The notes: a model not told the origin generated them from the sequence alone. Shown: positions 14,014 through 20,494, counted from the first letter of the stretch. The stretch: 25,098 bases of DNA from an uncultured Alphaproteobacteria bacterium (GCA_910580155.1 CAJTWX010000019.1:1-25098), one strand, 5' to 3'. Numbers and translations are program-made.

Positions 14014-14877
14014 TTAAGCGCGTACTGCTGCCAGCATCTGCGCCGGTACGTTACGGATAGAAACGGCGACAAGGTCATAGTTGCTGTTTTCCGGTGCTGT
14101 ACCGAATGTCGTTTTTAAACGAAGTTCAGTTACACCCTGCATCGGCAAAATACCCTTAATTGAGCCATCGCTGAAGGAGTAGTTAAATACCCCGTCTACA
14201 GCAGCTAACCCGCGGGCGTTGACGATGTAATCATCCAGTTCTTGACTGATGGGGTCAATTACCGAATTGCCGTTTACAACGCATTCTCCACCAGTAATTT
14301 TGCCGCCACCATTGTGTGCCATAATTGAAAGGTATGCCTCGTTGCTGTCACGCGGTAAGGTGTCTACTGTGGAGATACCTGTTGAATTCATTGTCTGTGG
14401 GTAGTTGATAGCTTTAATGTATGAGCCGAGCGCGGTGTTTGTTGCACGTCTGATTGTGCTAACTTGACAGTCTGTCAAGCCGGTAACGGTAGCGTTTAAG
14501 TATACCTGAACCTGAATCGTTTGAATATCAGCACAGCCATAGCTGAAGAAGTCTTCGTTGTTTGGGTCTTTAAACAAATAACGCCCGATGTTTAAGCCAA
14601 TTGAGTTGTTGATATTCTGCGTAACTTCTTGGCCGAGCATTGCATAAATGTCATACAGCCGGGCAAGCGGTAGGTTTACGACCTGTTCACCGTTGATGTT
14701 CAGTGCGATTTTACCCACGCCTGCCAAAATGTTGGCTTTGGTTGCAGCAGCGCCGGAGTTGGTAAACTCAAGAATGATGTCATCAATAGTGTCGAAACTT
14801 GGAACGTTATACGTCAAAATCGAACCGGCAGTAATAGCTTTTGATTCGTGAATAAGAACTTTTTTAACCTGTGACAT
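14014..14877 (-). CDS. Major capsid protein, PM2 P2-like double jelly-roll
   Basis: A 287-aa protein, close in size to corticovirus PM2 P2 (269 aa). It is beta-rich, with no membrane helix. The N-terminus (AITAGSILTYNVPSFDTIDDIILEF, residues 14-38) followed by VGKIALNINGEQVVNLPLARLYDI recalls the start of P2 (strand, turn, NI-type strand, then a helix before the second strand pair). Near residue 140 a second half begins (STIRRATNTALGSYIKAI), consistent with two stacked jelly rolls. AGGAG lies before ATG. It is the longest virion gene, next to the ATPase module and backed by a terminator. The assignment rests on size, context and recalled resemblance; a structure prediction would settle it. 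Confidence 0.75.
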   Translation of the reverse strand: MSQVKKVLIHESKAITAGSILTYNVPSFDTIDDIILEFTNSGAAATKANILAGVGKIALNINGEQVVNLPLARLYDIYAMLGQEVTQNINNSIGLNIGRYLFKDPNNEDFFSYGCADIQTIQVQVYLNATVTGLTDCQVSTIRRATNTALGSYIKAINYPQTMNSTGISTVDTLPRDSNEAYLSIMAHNGGGKITGGECVVNGNSVIDPISQELDDYIVNARGLAAVDGVFNYSFSDGSIKGILPMQGVTELRLKTTFGTAPENSNYDLVAVSIRNVPAQMLAAVRA

Positions 14878-14888
14878 AGCGGTTGCTC

Positions 14889-14978
14889 CTAGTTAGATTT
14901 AGAAGTTGCGGATTTAATGTATTCGTAAACGTAAATACCGGCGACAACGCCTGCCATAATTTTAAGTAATGATTTCAT
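14889..14978 (-). CDS. Mini membrane protein, 29 aa
   Basis: Starts MKSLLKIMAGVVAGIYVYEY and ends SATSKSN. One hydrophobic helix (about 4-18) with a polar tail. GGGGAG lies nine bases before ATG. Its stop is 11 bases before the capsid start and its end holds the capsid Shine-Dalgarno (AGGAG), so it is the first gene of the capsid operon. Similar mini proteins line the internal membrane of tail-less phages. Real translation is supported only by its start signals and position. Confidence 0.55.
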   Translation of the reverse strand: MKSLLKIMAGVVAGIYVYEYIKSATSKSN

Positions 14979-15003
14979 TTAGGTTTCTCCCCTGTTAAAA
15001 TTA

Positions 15004-15037
15004 AAAAAACGATAGGTTACGTTTACCTACCGTTTTT
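15004..15037 (-). terminator. Terminator between ATPase and capsid modules
   Basis: On the - strand: AAAACGGTAGG / CCTATCGTTTT (11 bp, one G-U) with a 9-nt loop, then T7. It would stop or attenuate transcription from the rep-ATPase module. A-runs on the other side make it potentially bidirectional. Confidence 0.8.
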
Positions 15038-15061
15038 ATATTGCGCAAGCCCTGCCCGCCT

Positions 15062-15086
15062 TATGTATATATACATATGTTATGTA
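15062..15086 (-). promoter_or_regulatory. Operator-like palindrome and likely capsid-operon promoter region
   Basis: TATGTATATATACATA (15062-15077) is a 16-bp perfect palindrome, overlapped by TACATAACATAT read on - (15086-15075). That 12-mer also covers the -10 of the HTH gene at 9452. A TATACA -10 lies in the palindrome but its -35 (TTTTCT) is poor, as expected for activator-dependent control. The terminator lies downstream, so either transcripts antiterminate or a start nearer the 29-aa gene exists. Confidence 0.5.
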
Positions 15087-15104
15087 AGAAAATTTAGATT
15101 TTTT

Positions 15105-15737
15105 TCATTTTATCACTCCCTCTGGATTTTTGTAGATGTACTTAAAGTTAGTTAAATCAATAATACGCTGCCGGTATGGTGTGCCCAACATTTGCGTTGC
15201 GGCTTTGATGTCGTTAAAGTCTGCGAGGCGAAAGACGAACAAATCCGATAAGTTCGCGCGGAATGGCAAGTCTACCAAACTCATACGTTGGCTGATACCG
15301 ACAATGTTAATCCCGTAGTGTCGTCCGCGGCAACATAGGAAATAAAAGCCGTTTTCTCCCATCGAACGACTGATATTGAGCGGAAAGCTTGTGTCTAGCT
15401 CATCCACGAACAGCGTCACAAGGGCATTATGGCGGTTGAACTTATAGCCAGCTTGTAATTCGCGCAAAAACAAGCTGATTTCTGATAGTTGCTCTTTGGC
15501 TTTGCCTAGTTCCGGTACGAACCGAACGCGGAATCCTTTAGCGTAGTTCTTTATCACAAACTTCCTCAGATAACCTAAATCAGAGATACGGGTTTTTATT
15601 TTGGTTAAATCGTCCAGTGGGTCAAAGGCGATTAAACGGTTGACTTTGGCAACTAAGTCTAGGGCTTTGGTGGTTTTACCGCTGCCCGACGCGCCGAAAA
15701 TACCAATCCGGCGCGCTTGTACATCTTTTTTAATCAT
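15105..15737 (-). CDS. FtsK/HerA-type genome-packaging ATPase (PM2 P9/PRD1 P9-like)
   Basis: A 210-aa ATPase expected to pump DNA into the procapsid. Walker A is GASGSGKT (residues 15-22). Walker B is VTLFVDELD (107-115, Asp112-Glu113). A Gln of sensor type sits in GISQRMS (Gln150), followed by an Arg-rich end. RGRHYGINIVGISQR is typical of HerA/FtsK-clade and A32-like ATPases. The length fits the single-domain packaging ATPases of tail-less phages and rules out terminases. AAGG lies before ATG; the start overlaps the preceding stop (ATGA). Zot-like proteins are a related alternative, but there is no transmembrane helix. Confidence 0.88.
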   Translation of the reverse strand: MIKKDVQARRIGIFGASGSGKTTKALDLVAKVNRLIAFDPLDDLTKIKTRISDLGYLRKFVIKNYAKGFRVRFVPELGKAKEQLSEISLFLRELQAGYKFNRHNALVTLFVDELDTSFPLNISRSMGENGFYFLCCRGRHYGINIVGISQRMSLVDLPFRANLSDLFVFRLADFNDIKAATQMLGTPYRQRIIDLTNFKYIYKNPEGVIK

Positions 15738-16222
15738 TTCTTAACCTTTGTATCAGATTTTGAAAATAACCGCTTGAAAAGGCTTGTTTCTTGCACTTTA
15801 CCAGTGGTTTTTTGGAAGAAATTGCGGATTTTACCGGCGAGGGTTAAGCCGCTGACTTTGCGGCTGACAACGTCTGCCTTTGAATAACAAAACATACTAA
15901 TTAACCAAAAATCGCCAAACCACCCGCCGGACGGTTCAATAAGAAAGTGCATCAGCGGGTATTTTTGCGCCAGATTGTAAAGCTTGCTTGAGGTGAGTTT
16001 TGCGCCTGCTACTTCGAGCGTCTTTTCTTGATTTATTTTAAATTCGGGCATATTCCATATATCGCCGAACATATCGAAAAGCTCATTAAAACGATTGCTG
16101 AACTCATCTTCAGATAAGATTACAGCTTGCGGCTTGGTTTCCTCGATTACCGTTTCATTGATAGCGTCGAACTCCTGCTCGCTTACGTTGCCGCCATTAT
16201 TTAAAATATTCTCTTCTGTCAT
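15734..16222 (-). CDS. Uncharacterised phage protein, 162 aa
   Basis: Starts MTEENILNNGGNVSEQEFDA. Acidic N-terminus (1-50), central helical part (FNELFDMFGDIWNMPEF), a Trp/Phe/Gly-rich hydrophobic stretch (LIEPSGGWFGDFWLISMFCYS, about 94-114) and a very basic C-terminus (LFKRLFSKSDTKVKK). GGGGA lies before ATG, and its stop overlaps the ATPase start, so the two are made together. It may anchor the ATPase at the membrane vertex, but no family is recognised. Confidence 0.6.
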   Translation of the reverse strand: MTEENILNNGGNVSEQEFDAINETVIEETKPQAVILSEDEFSNRFNELFDMFGDIWNMPEFKINQEKTLEVAGAKLTSSKLYNLAQKYPLMHFLIEPSGGWFGDFWLISMFCYSKADVVSRKVSGLTLAGKIRNFFQKTTGKVQETSLFKRLFSKSDTKVKK

Positions 16223-16231
16223 TGTTTTCCC

Positions 16232-16486
16232 CTAAAATTCATCTTCGTCATCGTTAAAAAATGTTTGTTCGCTTTGGCTTATCGGGCGGATATAGCCCAA
16301 TTTTGCCACGCTTACCGCTTTACCTTGCGCCAGTTGTGCGCGGATGTAGCGGCTTTGTTTGCTGTTCAGCCACACGCGGCAGCCATTGTCACAATACGTG
16401 TAAAGCTTTTGCGTCTTGCTAATCCGCAAGTCTTGCATTTCCTCACCGCAGACGGGGCAAGTTATGCGTCCTACTGTTTCTCCCAT
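16232..16486 (-). CDS. Small zinc-ribbon protein, 84 aa
   Basis: Start MGETVGRITCPVCGEEMQDL at 16486 has GAGG five bases upstream; an upstream TTG start is less likely. CPVC (Cys10, Cys13) and CDNGC (about 32 and 36) form a C2-C2 zinc ribbon. A helical linker (QSRYIRAQLAQGKAVSV) and an acidic C-terminus (FFNDDEDEF) follow. Probably a DNA-binding or partner-binding early protein; the acidic tail resembles those that recruit SSB-like partners, but this is speculation. Confidence 0.7.
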   Translation of the reverse strand: MGETVGRITCPVCGEEMQDLRISKTQKLYTYCDNGCRVWLNSKQSRYIRAQLAQGKAVSVAKLGYIRPISQSEQTFFNDDEDEF

Positions 16487-16487
16487 T

Positions 16488-16595
16488 TTAATCCTCACCA
16501 ATAAAAAGTTTATAAGTCATTATGGAACATATAACCATTGTCCAAACTATAAATATTAATTTAAATATTTGAAAAAACGTTTCAATCCAATCCAT
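16488..16595 (-). CDS. Mini membrane protein, 35 aa
   Basis: Starts MDWIETFFQIFKLIFIVWTM and ends KLFIGED. A single strongly hydrophobic helix (about 7-27). GGGGG lies before ATG, which overlaps the preceding stop (TAATG). Its last codons contain the Shine-Dalgarno of the zinc-ribbon gene (GGTGAGGAT). The tight packing argues that it is translated. Function unknown. Confidence 0.55.
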   Translation of the reverse strand: MDWIETFFQIFKLIFIVWTMVICSIMTYKLFIGED

Positions 16596-16807
16596 TACAT
16601 CCCCCTTGTTACTTCTTTGAGTTTTCGTCCTGCGTCTTTATCGGCGGGGATTTCTTCGAAGTACGCTATAGCATCTGGATTGTAGCTTTTGGCAATCTTT
16701 TCACCGTTCGCGCGTGCCTCTTCGTCAAGCCTGCCTAAAAGCTCAAATCTTTTAATTTGTACATACGCGCCTTTGTCGTTTTTGATAAAAATTTTAAGAA
16801 TATACAT
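16595..16807 (-). CDS. Uncharacterised small phage protein, 70 aa
   Basis: Starts MYILKIFIKNDKGAYVQIKR. Predicted alpha/beta: two N-terminal strands (YILKIFIK, YVQIKRFEL), a helix (LDEEARANGEKIAKSY), a strand (AIAYFEEIP) and a charged helix. AGGAG lies eight bases before ATG, 4 bp after the rep stop, so it belongs to the early operon. No family is recognised; it could modulate Rep. Confidence 0.6.
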   Translation of the reverse strand: MYILKIFIKNDKGAYVQIKRFELLGRLDEEARANGEKIAKSYNPDAIAYFEEIPADKDAGRKLKEVTRGM

Positions 16808-16811
16808 AAAC

Positions 16812-17522
16812 TTAGCTCCTTATTTCGATTTCGCCTAAAAAATGCTGCTTAAAATCTACGATAATGACGTCATAGCCGAATTTATAGGTTAAGCAGTCAA
16901 CTATTGCCTGCGCTGATGGTGTTTCAGGCAGCACAAAGCCAGCCGCCGGACGGATGGCGATTTTTCCGTCCGGCAGCTTGATAAATCTGTAATCACTTGA
17001 GTATTGTTTGGCAGCCTGTACAGCTTGGCGGTCTTGTTCCGTTACCTCCGCCTGCACATATTCATTGCCGAGTTCCTCGCGTGCGCACGCACGCGTATTT
17101 GTAAAATTAAAATATTTATTATTACATTGCTTATAGTTCGTTGCGTCATTTGTGTCGTATGGTATGCGACAATCTTGTCGTATCCCCTGCGGCATATTTG
17201 TCGTATCGTTAAAAGTGTTGGTTTCGTTAGCTTTTTCGCATTTTTCGGCTTTCGGCTCTAAAGTCAAATAATAGCCGTTTGAAGTGTAGCCGCCGTCATT
17301 TTTAATACGTTTTGAGCGGGCTATCACCTGCTCTTTTTCAAGCCGTGACAAGCTCCGCTCTACGGTACGCCGACACACGCCCAAAATCGCTGCTATTTTA
17401 GCGATGGACGGGAAACAATAGCCCTCTTGGTTTGCGAATCCTTGAATAGAGAGATAAACACGCAAGTCTGTTGATGTTAAGTTCTTGTTTGTAAAAACTT
17501 TTTGCGGACATATCGAAAACAT
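16812..17522 (-). CDS. Winged-helix replication initiator-like protein
   Basis: A 236-aa protein. Residues 12-90 are a winged-helix HTH typical of plasmid and phage replication proteins: LTSTDLRVYLSIQGFANQEGY, then CFPSIAKIAAILGVCRRTVER, then SLSRLEKEQVIARSKR and the wing YTSNGYYL. The C-terminal half (residues 140-236) is unrecognised. It has no HUH or primase motif, unlike PM2 P12. GGGGAG lies before ATG but inside a small hairpin (CCCC-GCAATA-GGGG). It is the first gene of the leftward early operon. Repeated TTGTCGTAT words in its own coding region (17153-17206) look like iterons, so the origin may be internal. Confidence 0.7.
   Translation of the reverse strand: MFSICPQKVFTNKNLTSTDLRVYLSIQGFANQEGYCFPSIAKIAAILGVCRRTVERSLSRLEKEQVIARSKRIKNDGGYTSNGYYLTLEPKAEKCEKANETNTFNDTTNMPQGIRQDCRIPYDTNDATNYKQCNNKYFNFTNTRACAREELGNEYVQAEVTEQDRQAVQAAKQYSSDYRFIKLPDGKIAIRPAAGFVLPETPSAQAIVDCLTYKFGYDVIIVDFKQHFLGEIEIRS
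17153..17206. repeat. Iteron-like TTGTCGYAT cluster inside rep
   Basis: TGTCGTAT (17153-17160), ATGCGACAA (17164-17172, inverted), TTGTCGTAT (17175-17183) and TTGTCGTAT (17198-17206). The middle pair forms the palindrome CGACAA-TC-TTGTCG. The motif equals the outer XerC arm of both att sites. Confidence 0.5.
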
Positions 17523-17532
17523 AAATACACGC

Positions 17533-17578
17533 TCCCCTATTGCGGGGACGTATAAGCCTAATATATATTATGCGACAA
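17533..17578 (-). promoter_or_regulatory. rep promoter overlapping attR, with RBS hairpin
   Basis: On the - strand TTGTCG (in the XerC arm) is followed by a 17-bp spacer and TTATAC near 17554-17549. The transcript then carries CCCC-GCAATA-GGGG, whose second half is the rep Shine-Dalgarno. Confidence 0.45.
17551..17578. other. attR, dif-like site with a degenerate XerD arm
   Basis: On +: TATAAGCCTAA (element side), TATATA, TTATGCGACAA (host side). The XerC arm and centre match attL exactly; the XerD arm is degraded. The phage circle would therefore carry an attP with a weak XerD arm, while host dif is rebuilt from the attL XerD arm plus the attR XerC arm. Confidence 0.75.
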
Positions 17579-17773
17579 GGTGGAAATAACTTTTATTTTC
17601 AATAAGTTCCCCTATTTCAATTTTTCATATTTTTACAATTTTAATATTTTATTAAGATTTGGCTTTACTTTTTTATCTCAATAATCTAACTTGCCCTTAA
17701 AATAAAGCTCTATATATTAAAAAAATCGTTAAAAATATAGCATATTTGATGCGGGGTGTTATGGCGAATTTGC
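17579..17773. other. AT-rich host flank with echoes of the phage left end
   Basis: No ORF. It contains AAGTTCCCC (about 17612-17620) and TTAAAAAAATCGTTAA (17717-17732), in the same order and orientation as the left prophage end. It could be a scar of an earlier related insertion. Confidence 0.4.
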
Positions 17774-17802
17774 TTGATTTTTGTGTAATTGCGGCGTATG
17801 AC
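17774..17802 (+). promoter_or_regulatory. Promoter of the TIM-barrel gene
   Basis: TTGATT (17774-17779), 17-bp spacer, TATGAC (17797-17802), followed by GGAGG at 17824 and ATG at 17837. Confidence 0.5.
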
Positions 17803-17836
17803 TATGGGCAGATTTAATTTTTTGGAGGTTTGTGCG

Positions 17837-18637
17837 ATGCGGCATTTCGGGATGAAACTTTGGTCTAAAGATTTTATTAAAAACAAAGAGTTTGTGAAAG
17901 AGGCGGAAAAGGCGCTTAAGGAGGGAAAGTTTGATTATCTGGAGCTGTTTGCCCTGCCGGCAACGTTTGAAGACACGAAAAACGCGGTTAAAAACAGCTT
18001 TTCAGGGCAAAAAGTGATTATTCACGCGCCGCACGGTATACAGGATTTGGACATTGGCAATTCCGAAGAGCTGGAAAACAATCGTCGGCGGCTTAAAGAC
18101 TCGCAGTTATTTGCGGATATGCTCGGGGCGGATATTATTATTTTACACCCCGGAATGCAGAGCGGTGAGCAGTTTTTGGCGGAGAGCATTCGCCAGTTTA
18201 AAGAATTTAATGATGCGCGGCTGACAGTCGAAAATCTGCCGGCGTATTGTTCACAGACCAAGCGGCTGTTGCACGGTATTGAACCTGCGGAAATTAAGCG
18301 GATTATGGCGGAAACCGGTGCGAAGTTCTGCCTTGATTTTTCGCACGCTATATGCGGGGCAAACAGCTGCCAGCGCGATATTTATGAGGTTTTGAGCGAG
18401 TTTAAGGCTTTGAAACCGGCAATGTATCACCTTTGCGACGGTGAGGTTGAGAGCACGAATGACAGCCATTTGCATTATGGCGAAGGCGATTATGATCTGC
18501 GTCGCCTTGTGACGGAATTTACCACTGATGAGGCATATATTACGATGGAAACCGGACACGGAATTCCGACTGATGTTTTGCCTTGGCTTGAAGATGTGGC
18601 TTATATCCGACAGGTTATCGGGGAAGAAAGGATTTAA
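17837..18637 (+). CDS. Sugar phosphate isomerase/epimerase-type TIM-barrel protein
   Basis: A 266-aa protein of the xylose-isomerase-like/AP-endonuclease-2 TIM-barrel superfamily. Barrel markers in order: KVIIHAPHG, DIIILHPG, ARLTVENLP, AKFCLDFSHA, MYHLCDGEV and AYITMETGHG. The His/Glu/Asp ends of these strands are where the metal ligands sit. The start at 17837 (MRHFGMKLWSKDF) has GGAGG eight bases upstream; a start 16 codons earlier would begin almost at the predicted transcript start. The exact reaction is not deducible: endonuclease IV-like, sugar isomerase and hydroxypyruvate isomerase are all possible. Confidence 0.8.
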   Translation: MRHFGMKLWSKDFIKNKEFVKEAEKALKEGKFDYLELFALPATFEDTKNAVKNSFSGQKVIIHAPHGIQDLDIGNSEELENNRRRLKDSQLFADMLGADIIILHPGMQSGEQFLAESIRQFKEFNDARLTVENLPAYCSQTKRLLHGIEPAEIKRIMAETGAKFCLDFSHAICGANSCQRDIYEVLSEFKALKPAMYHLCDGEVESTNDSHLHYGEGDYDLRRLVTEFTTDEAYITMETGHGIPTDVLPWLEDVAYIRQVIGEERI

Positions 18638-18723
18638 CTTTCCCCTGCCCTGTTTTTTTGACCTGAGGGAAAGGTGTGGATGGATTATTGTCTCTCATTC
18701 CTTACCGTAGAGTGATTTTTTTA

Positions 18724-18752
18724 TTGTTTCTTTGCCCAAAATGGTGTATACT
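18724..18752 (+). promoter_or_regulatory. Promoter of the 88-aa gene and the HExxH gene
   Basis: TTGTTT (18724-18729), 17-bp spacer, TATACT (18747-18752). Confidence 0.6.
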
Positions 18753-18796
18753 TTGGTTATGGTTTGAATAAAACGGCAAAAAAGGGATGAATAACT

Positions 18797-19063
18797 ATGG
18801 GCTGTTTTTTATTAAATGAATTGGGCGAAGTGTTGCTGGAGCTTGCTTCCGGTTTGGATTTCAGGTCTGATTTGCGGCTTGAAATCAACGAAGAAGCCCA
18901 GTCGGCCGTACTGAAGAGCGAGAATGACTGTTTTACGGTTGGTTATGTGCACGAGGAGTTGCTGTTGCCATTGAAACAAAATCGTTATCTTTTTGTGGTG
19001 GAGCGCAATAATCAGTTTTATGCGATGAAGAGCAAACTGGCGAAAGTCGTGTTTACGGGATAG
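18797..19063 (+). CDS. Hypothetical protein, 88 aa
   Basis: Starts MGCFLLNELGEVLLELASGL. Alternating hydrophobic pattern suggests a small beta-rich soluble domain (FTVGYVHEELLLPLKQNRYL, then FVVERNNQFYAMK). No signal peptide or motif. AGGG lies before ATG and a good promoter is upstream. It ends 9 bp before the secreted HExxH gene and is probably co-transcribed with it. Function unknown. Confidence 0.6.
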   Translation: MGCFLLNELGEVLLELASGLDFRSDLRLEINEEAQSAVLKSENDCFTVGYVHEELLLPLKQNRYLFVVERNNQFYAMKSKLAKVVFTG

Positions 19064-19072
19064 GAATTTAAT

Positions 19073-20422
19073 ATGAAAGCAGATGTTTACACAAGTTTCT
19101 TAACAAATAAAGTCAAGGTTTTCAGCACGGATAAACGGGTGGCGCCGCAGGAGGTTTCCGGACAGAAAATTCGGCGCGGGCTGCCGCTTTTAGTGGCTTC
19201 GCTGATGATGGCAACGCCGATTTCCTGCCAGGCTTCGCAGGGGCGTTCGGATAATGGAGAGAATGTCAGAAACAACCCGACGGTATTTTGGAACAACAGT
19301 GAATTTTTATCCGAGGCGGAGGTTACGGCAATTATGAAAAATCCGTTCCCTGCCCCGCTTCAAGACTTTAACTTTAACCATTTGCCTGAGAATACAGATA
19401 ATTTTTGGGAGATTGTGCGCAACGGCGTGGCGAAAACCAATGATATTCAAAGCAGCCGCCGTCTTAATGATGAACAAAAAGCGGAATATCGGATTACGGC
19501 GCGTAAAATGTTAGCGCAGATTAAGCACGCCAGAGGGGATATTCAGAATGTGGATTTGCGTGATTACAATAATTTAAAGGCGTTTCTTTATTTTGAAAAA
19601 GTTTTGAGATATGGCGATAAATATTGGAAAGTTTTGGGGCGTACTGAGGGAACAATTGATGAACGGGCGGAAGTTTTCGGGCGTTATTATCAAGACCTTG
19701 AAGCTTTAAAGGAAAAGGCGACGAATTTTTCGGGTGTGCAGAAATTTGCCAAAGCGCTGTACGGGTGTGATGAGCGTTTTGTGCTTAATTATAATGACAG
19801 TATTCAGGCTAATGCTATGAGCCGTGATATTTTGAAACAATGGTTTACCGAGCAAAAAGTTGAAGATACTAATTTGTGGTATTACGCCAACACCGATGAA
19901 TATGATTATGCAAATGTGCTGGCGGTTTATAATTCGCGCGGAAACCCTGTGCGCGCCGTGTTGGGGATTGACCCTAAGGGCGATTTGGGCAAAGGTTATT
20001 ATTCGCCGGTCGGGGCGGTGATTATTCACGAATTGCAGCATTTGATGCAGAAAAAGCCTTCTTCAAAAGAGAAACCGGAAGATAATCGCAAGGAAGATAA
20101 TGAGGTTGTTGTCCGAAAGGTGTATTATGACGATTATCTTGCCGAGTTGGGGCCGACGCTTTATTCTTTGGCGATTGAAGACAAGATGTATAAAAAAATT
20201 CACGGAATTGCCGAGGAAAAAGTTGTTGATTATGGCGATATTGATTTTGGAACGCATAAGGCAGACATTGGCAAAACGGCGGTATGGTTTGGCAAAATGC
20301 TTCAAAAATATCCGCATAGCAGCGTTGATAAGGTATTGCTTGAGCCGGAGGTATTTAACTATCTGAATGCACTCGGAAATAATACGCCGGCTTTGCTGTT
20401 GAATAATACCAACGGACGCTGA
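19073..20422 (+). CDS. Exported HExxH-motif protein, putative metallopeptidase
   Basis: A 449-aa protein. A long N-region (residues 1-40) precedes a hydrophobic segment (about 41-55, LPLLVASLMMATPISCQAS), which could be a late signal peptide or signal anchor; the Cys lacks a clean lipobox. VIIHELQHLMQ (His319, Glu320, His323) is a zincin motif. A downstream DDYLAELGPTLYSLA, about 40 residues on, offers a possible third Glu ligand. The region before (residues 60-300) is helical and unrecognised. AGGA lies before ATG. It may be a secreted peptidase acting in the envelope or on outside targets. Family membership is not established. Confidence 0.65.
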   Translation: MKADVYTSFLTNKVKVFSTDKRVAPQEVSGQKIRRGLPLLVASLMMATPISCQASQGRSDNGENVRNNPTVFWNNSEFLSEAEVTAIMKNPFPAPLQDFNFNHLPENTDNFWEIVRNGVAKTNDIQSSRRLNDEQKAEYRITARKMLAQIKHARGDIQNVDLRDYNNLKAFLYFEKVLRYGDKYWKVLGRTEGTIDERAEVFGRYYQDLEALKEKATNFSGVQKFAKALYGCDERFVLNYNDSIQANAMSRDILKQWFTEQKVEDTNLWYYANTDEYDYANVLAVYNSRGNPVRAVLGIDPKGDLGKGYYSPVGAVIIHELQHLMQKKPSSKEKPEDNRKEDNEVVVRKVYYDDYLAELGPTLYSLAIEDKMYKKIHGIAEEKVVDYGDIDFGTHKADIGKTAVWFGKMLQKYPHSSVDKVLLEPEVFNYLNALGNNTPALLLNNTNGR

Positions 20423-20454
20423 AACGCAAAATCGGTGGATAGTGCAAATTTTGC

Positions 20455-20483
20455 TTGCAATTTATTTTAATTGCCTTTATATA
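20455..20483 (+). promoter_or_regulatory. Promoter of tRNA-Ser
   Basis: TTGCAA (20455-20460), 17-bp spacer, TATATA (20478-20483), 12 bases before the mature tRNA 5' end. Confidence 0.7.
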
Positions 20484-20494
20484 TTGCCCTTGTC

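Larger units (their letters stand above)
9339..17579 (-). mobile_element. Integrated double-jelly-roll (PM2/corticovirus-like) phage at dif, about 8.2 kb
   Basis: The element is flanked by a 21-bp perfect direct repeat (9339-9359 and 17559-17579) inside two dif-like sites 8,220 bp apart. It has 22 predicted genes: 21 on the - strand and one HTH gene on +. Hallmarks are an FtsK/HerA-type packaging ATPase, a PM2 P2-like capsid protein, many single-helix membrane proteins expected for an internal-membrane virion, spike genes, a SleB-type lysin and a replication protein. No integrase, portal, terminase, tail tube or tape-measure gene is present. Xer-mediated integration is inferred from the sites and the missing integrase. 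The temperate state looks intact. Confidence 0.85.

Noticed and set aside
13675..14118. 147-aa ORF on +
   Set aside because: Overlaps three well-supported - strand virion genes with Shine-Dalgarno sites and overlapping stops.
15105..15737. Zot-type filamentous phage assembly protein
   Set aside because: Dif integration made a filamentous phage worth considering, but the ATPase lacks the Zot membrane helix and the capsid candidate is far too large and beta-rich for an inovirus coat.
16812..17522. Rolling-circle (HUH) initiator like PM2 P12
   Set aside because: No HUH or Tyr motif; the N-terminus is a winged helix.
18640..18680. Terminator after the TIM-barrel gene
   Set aside because: CTTTCCC/GGGAAAG can pair but only across a loop of more than 20 bases, and no T-run follows.
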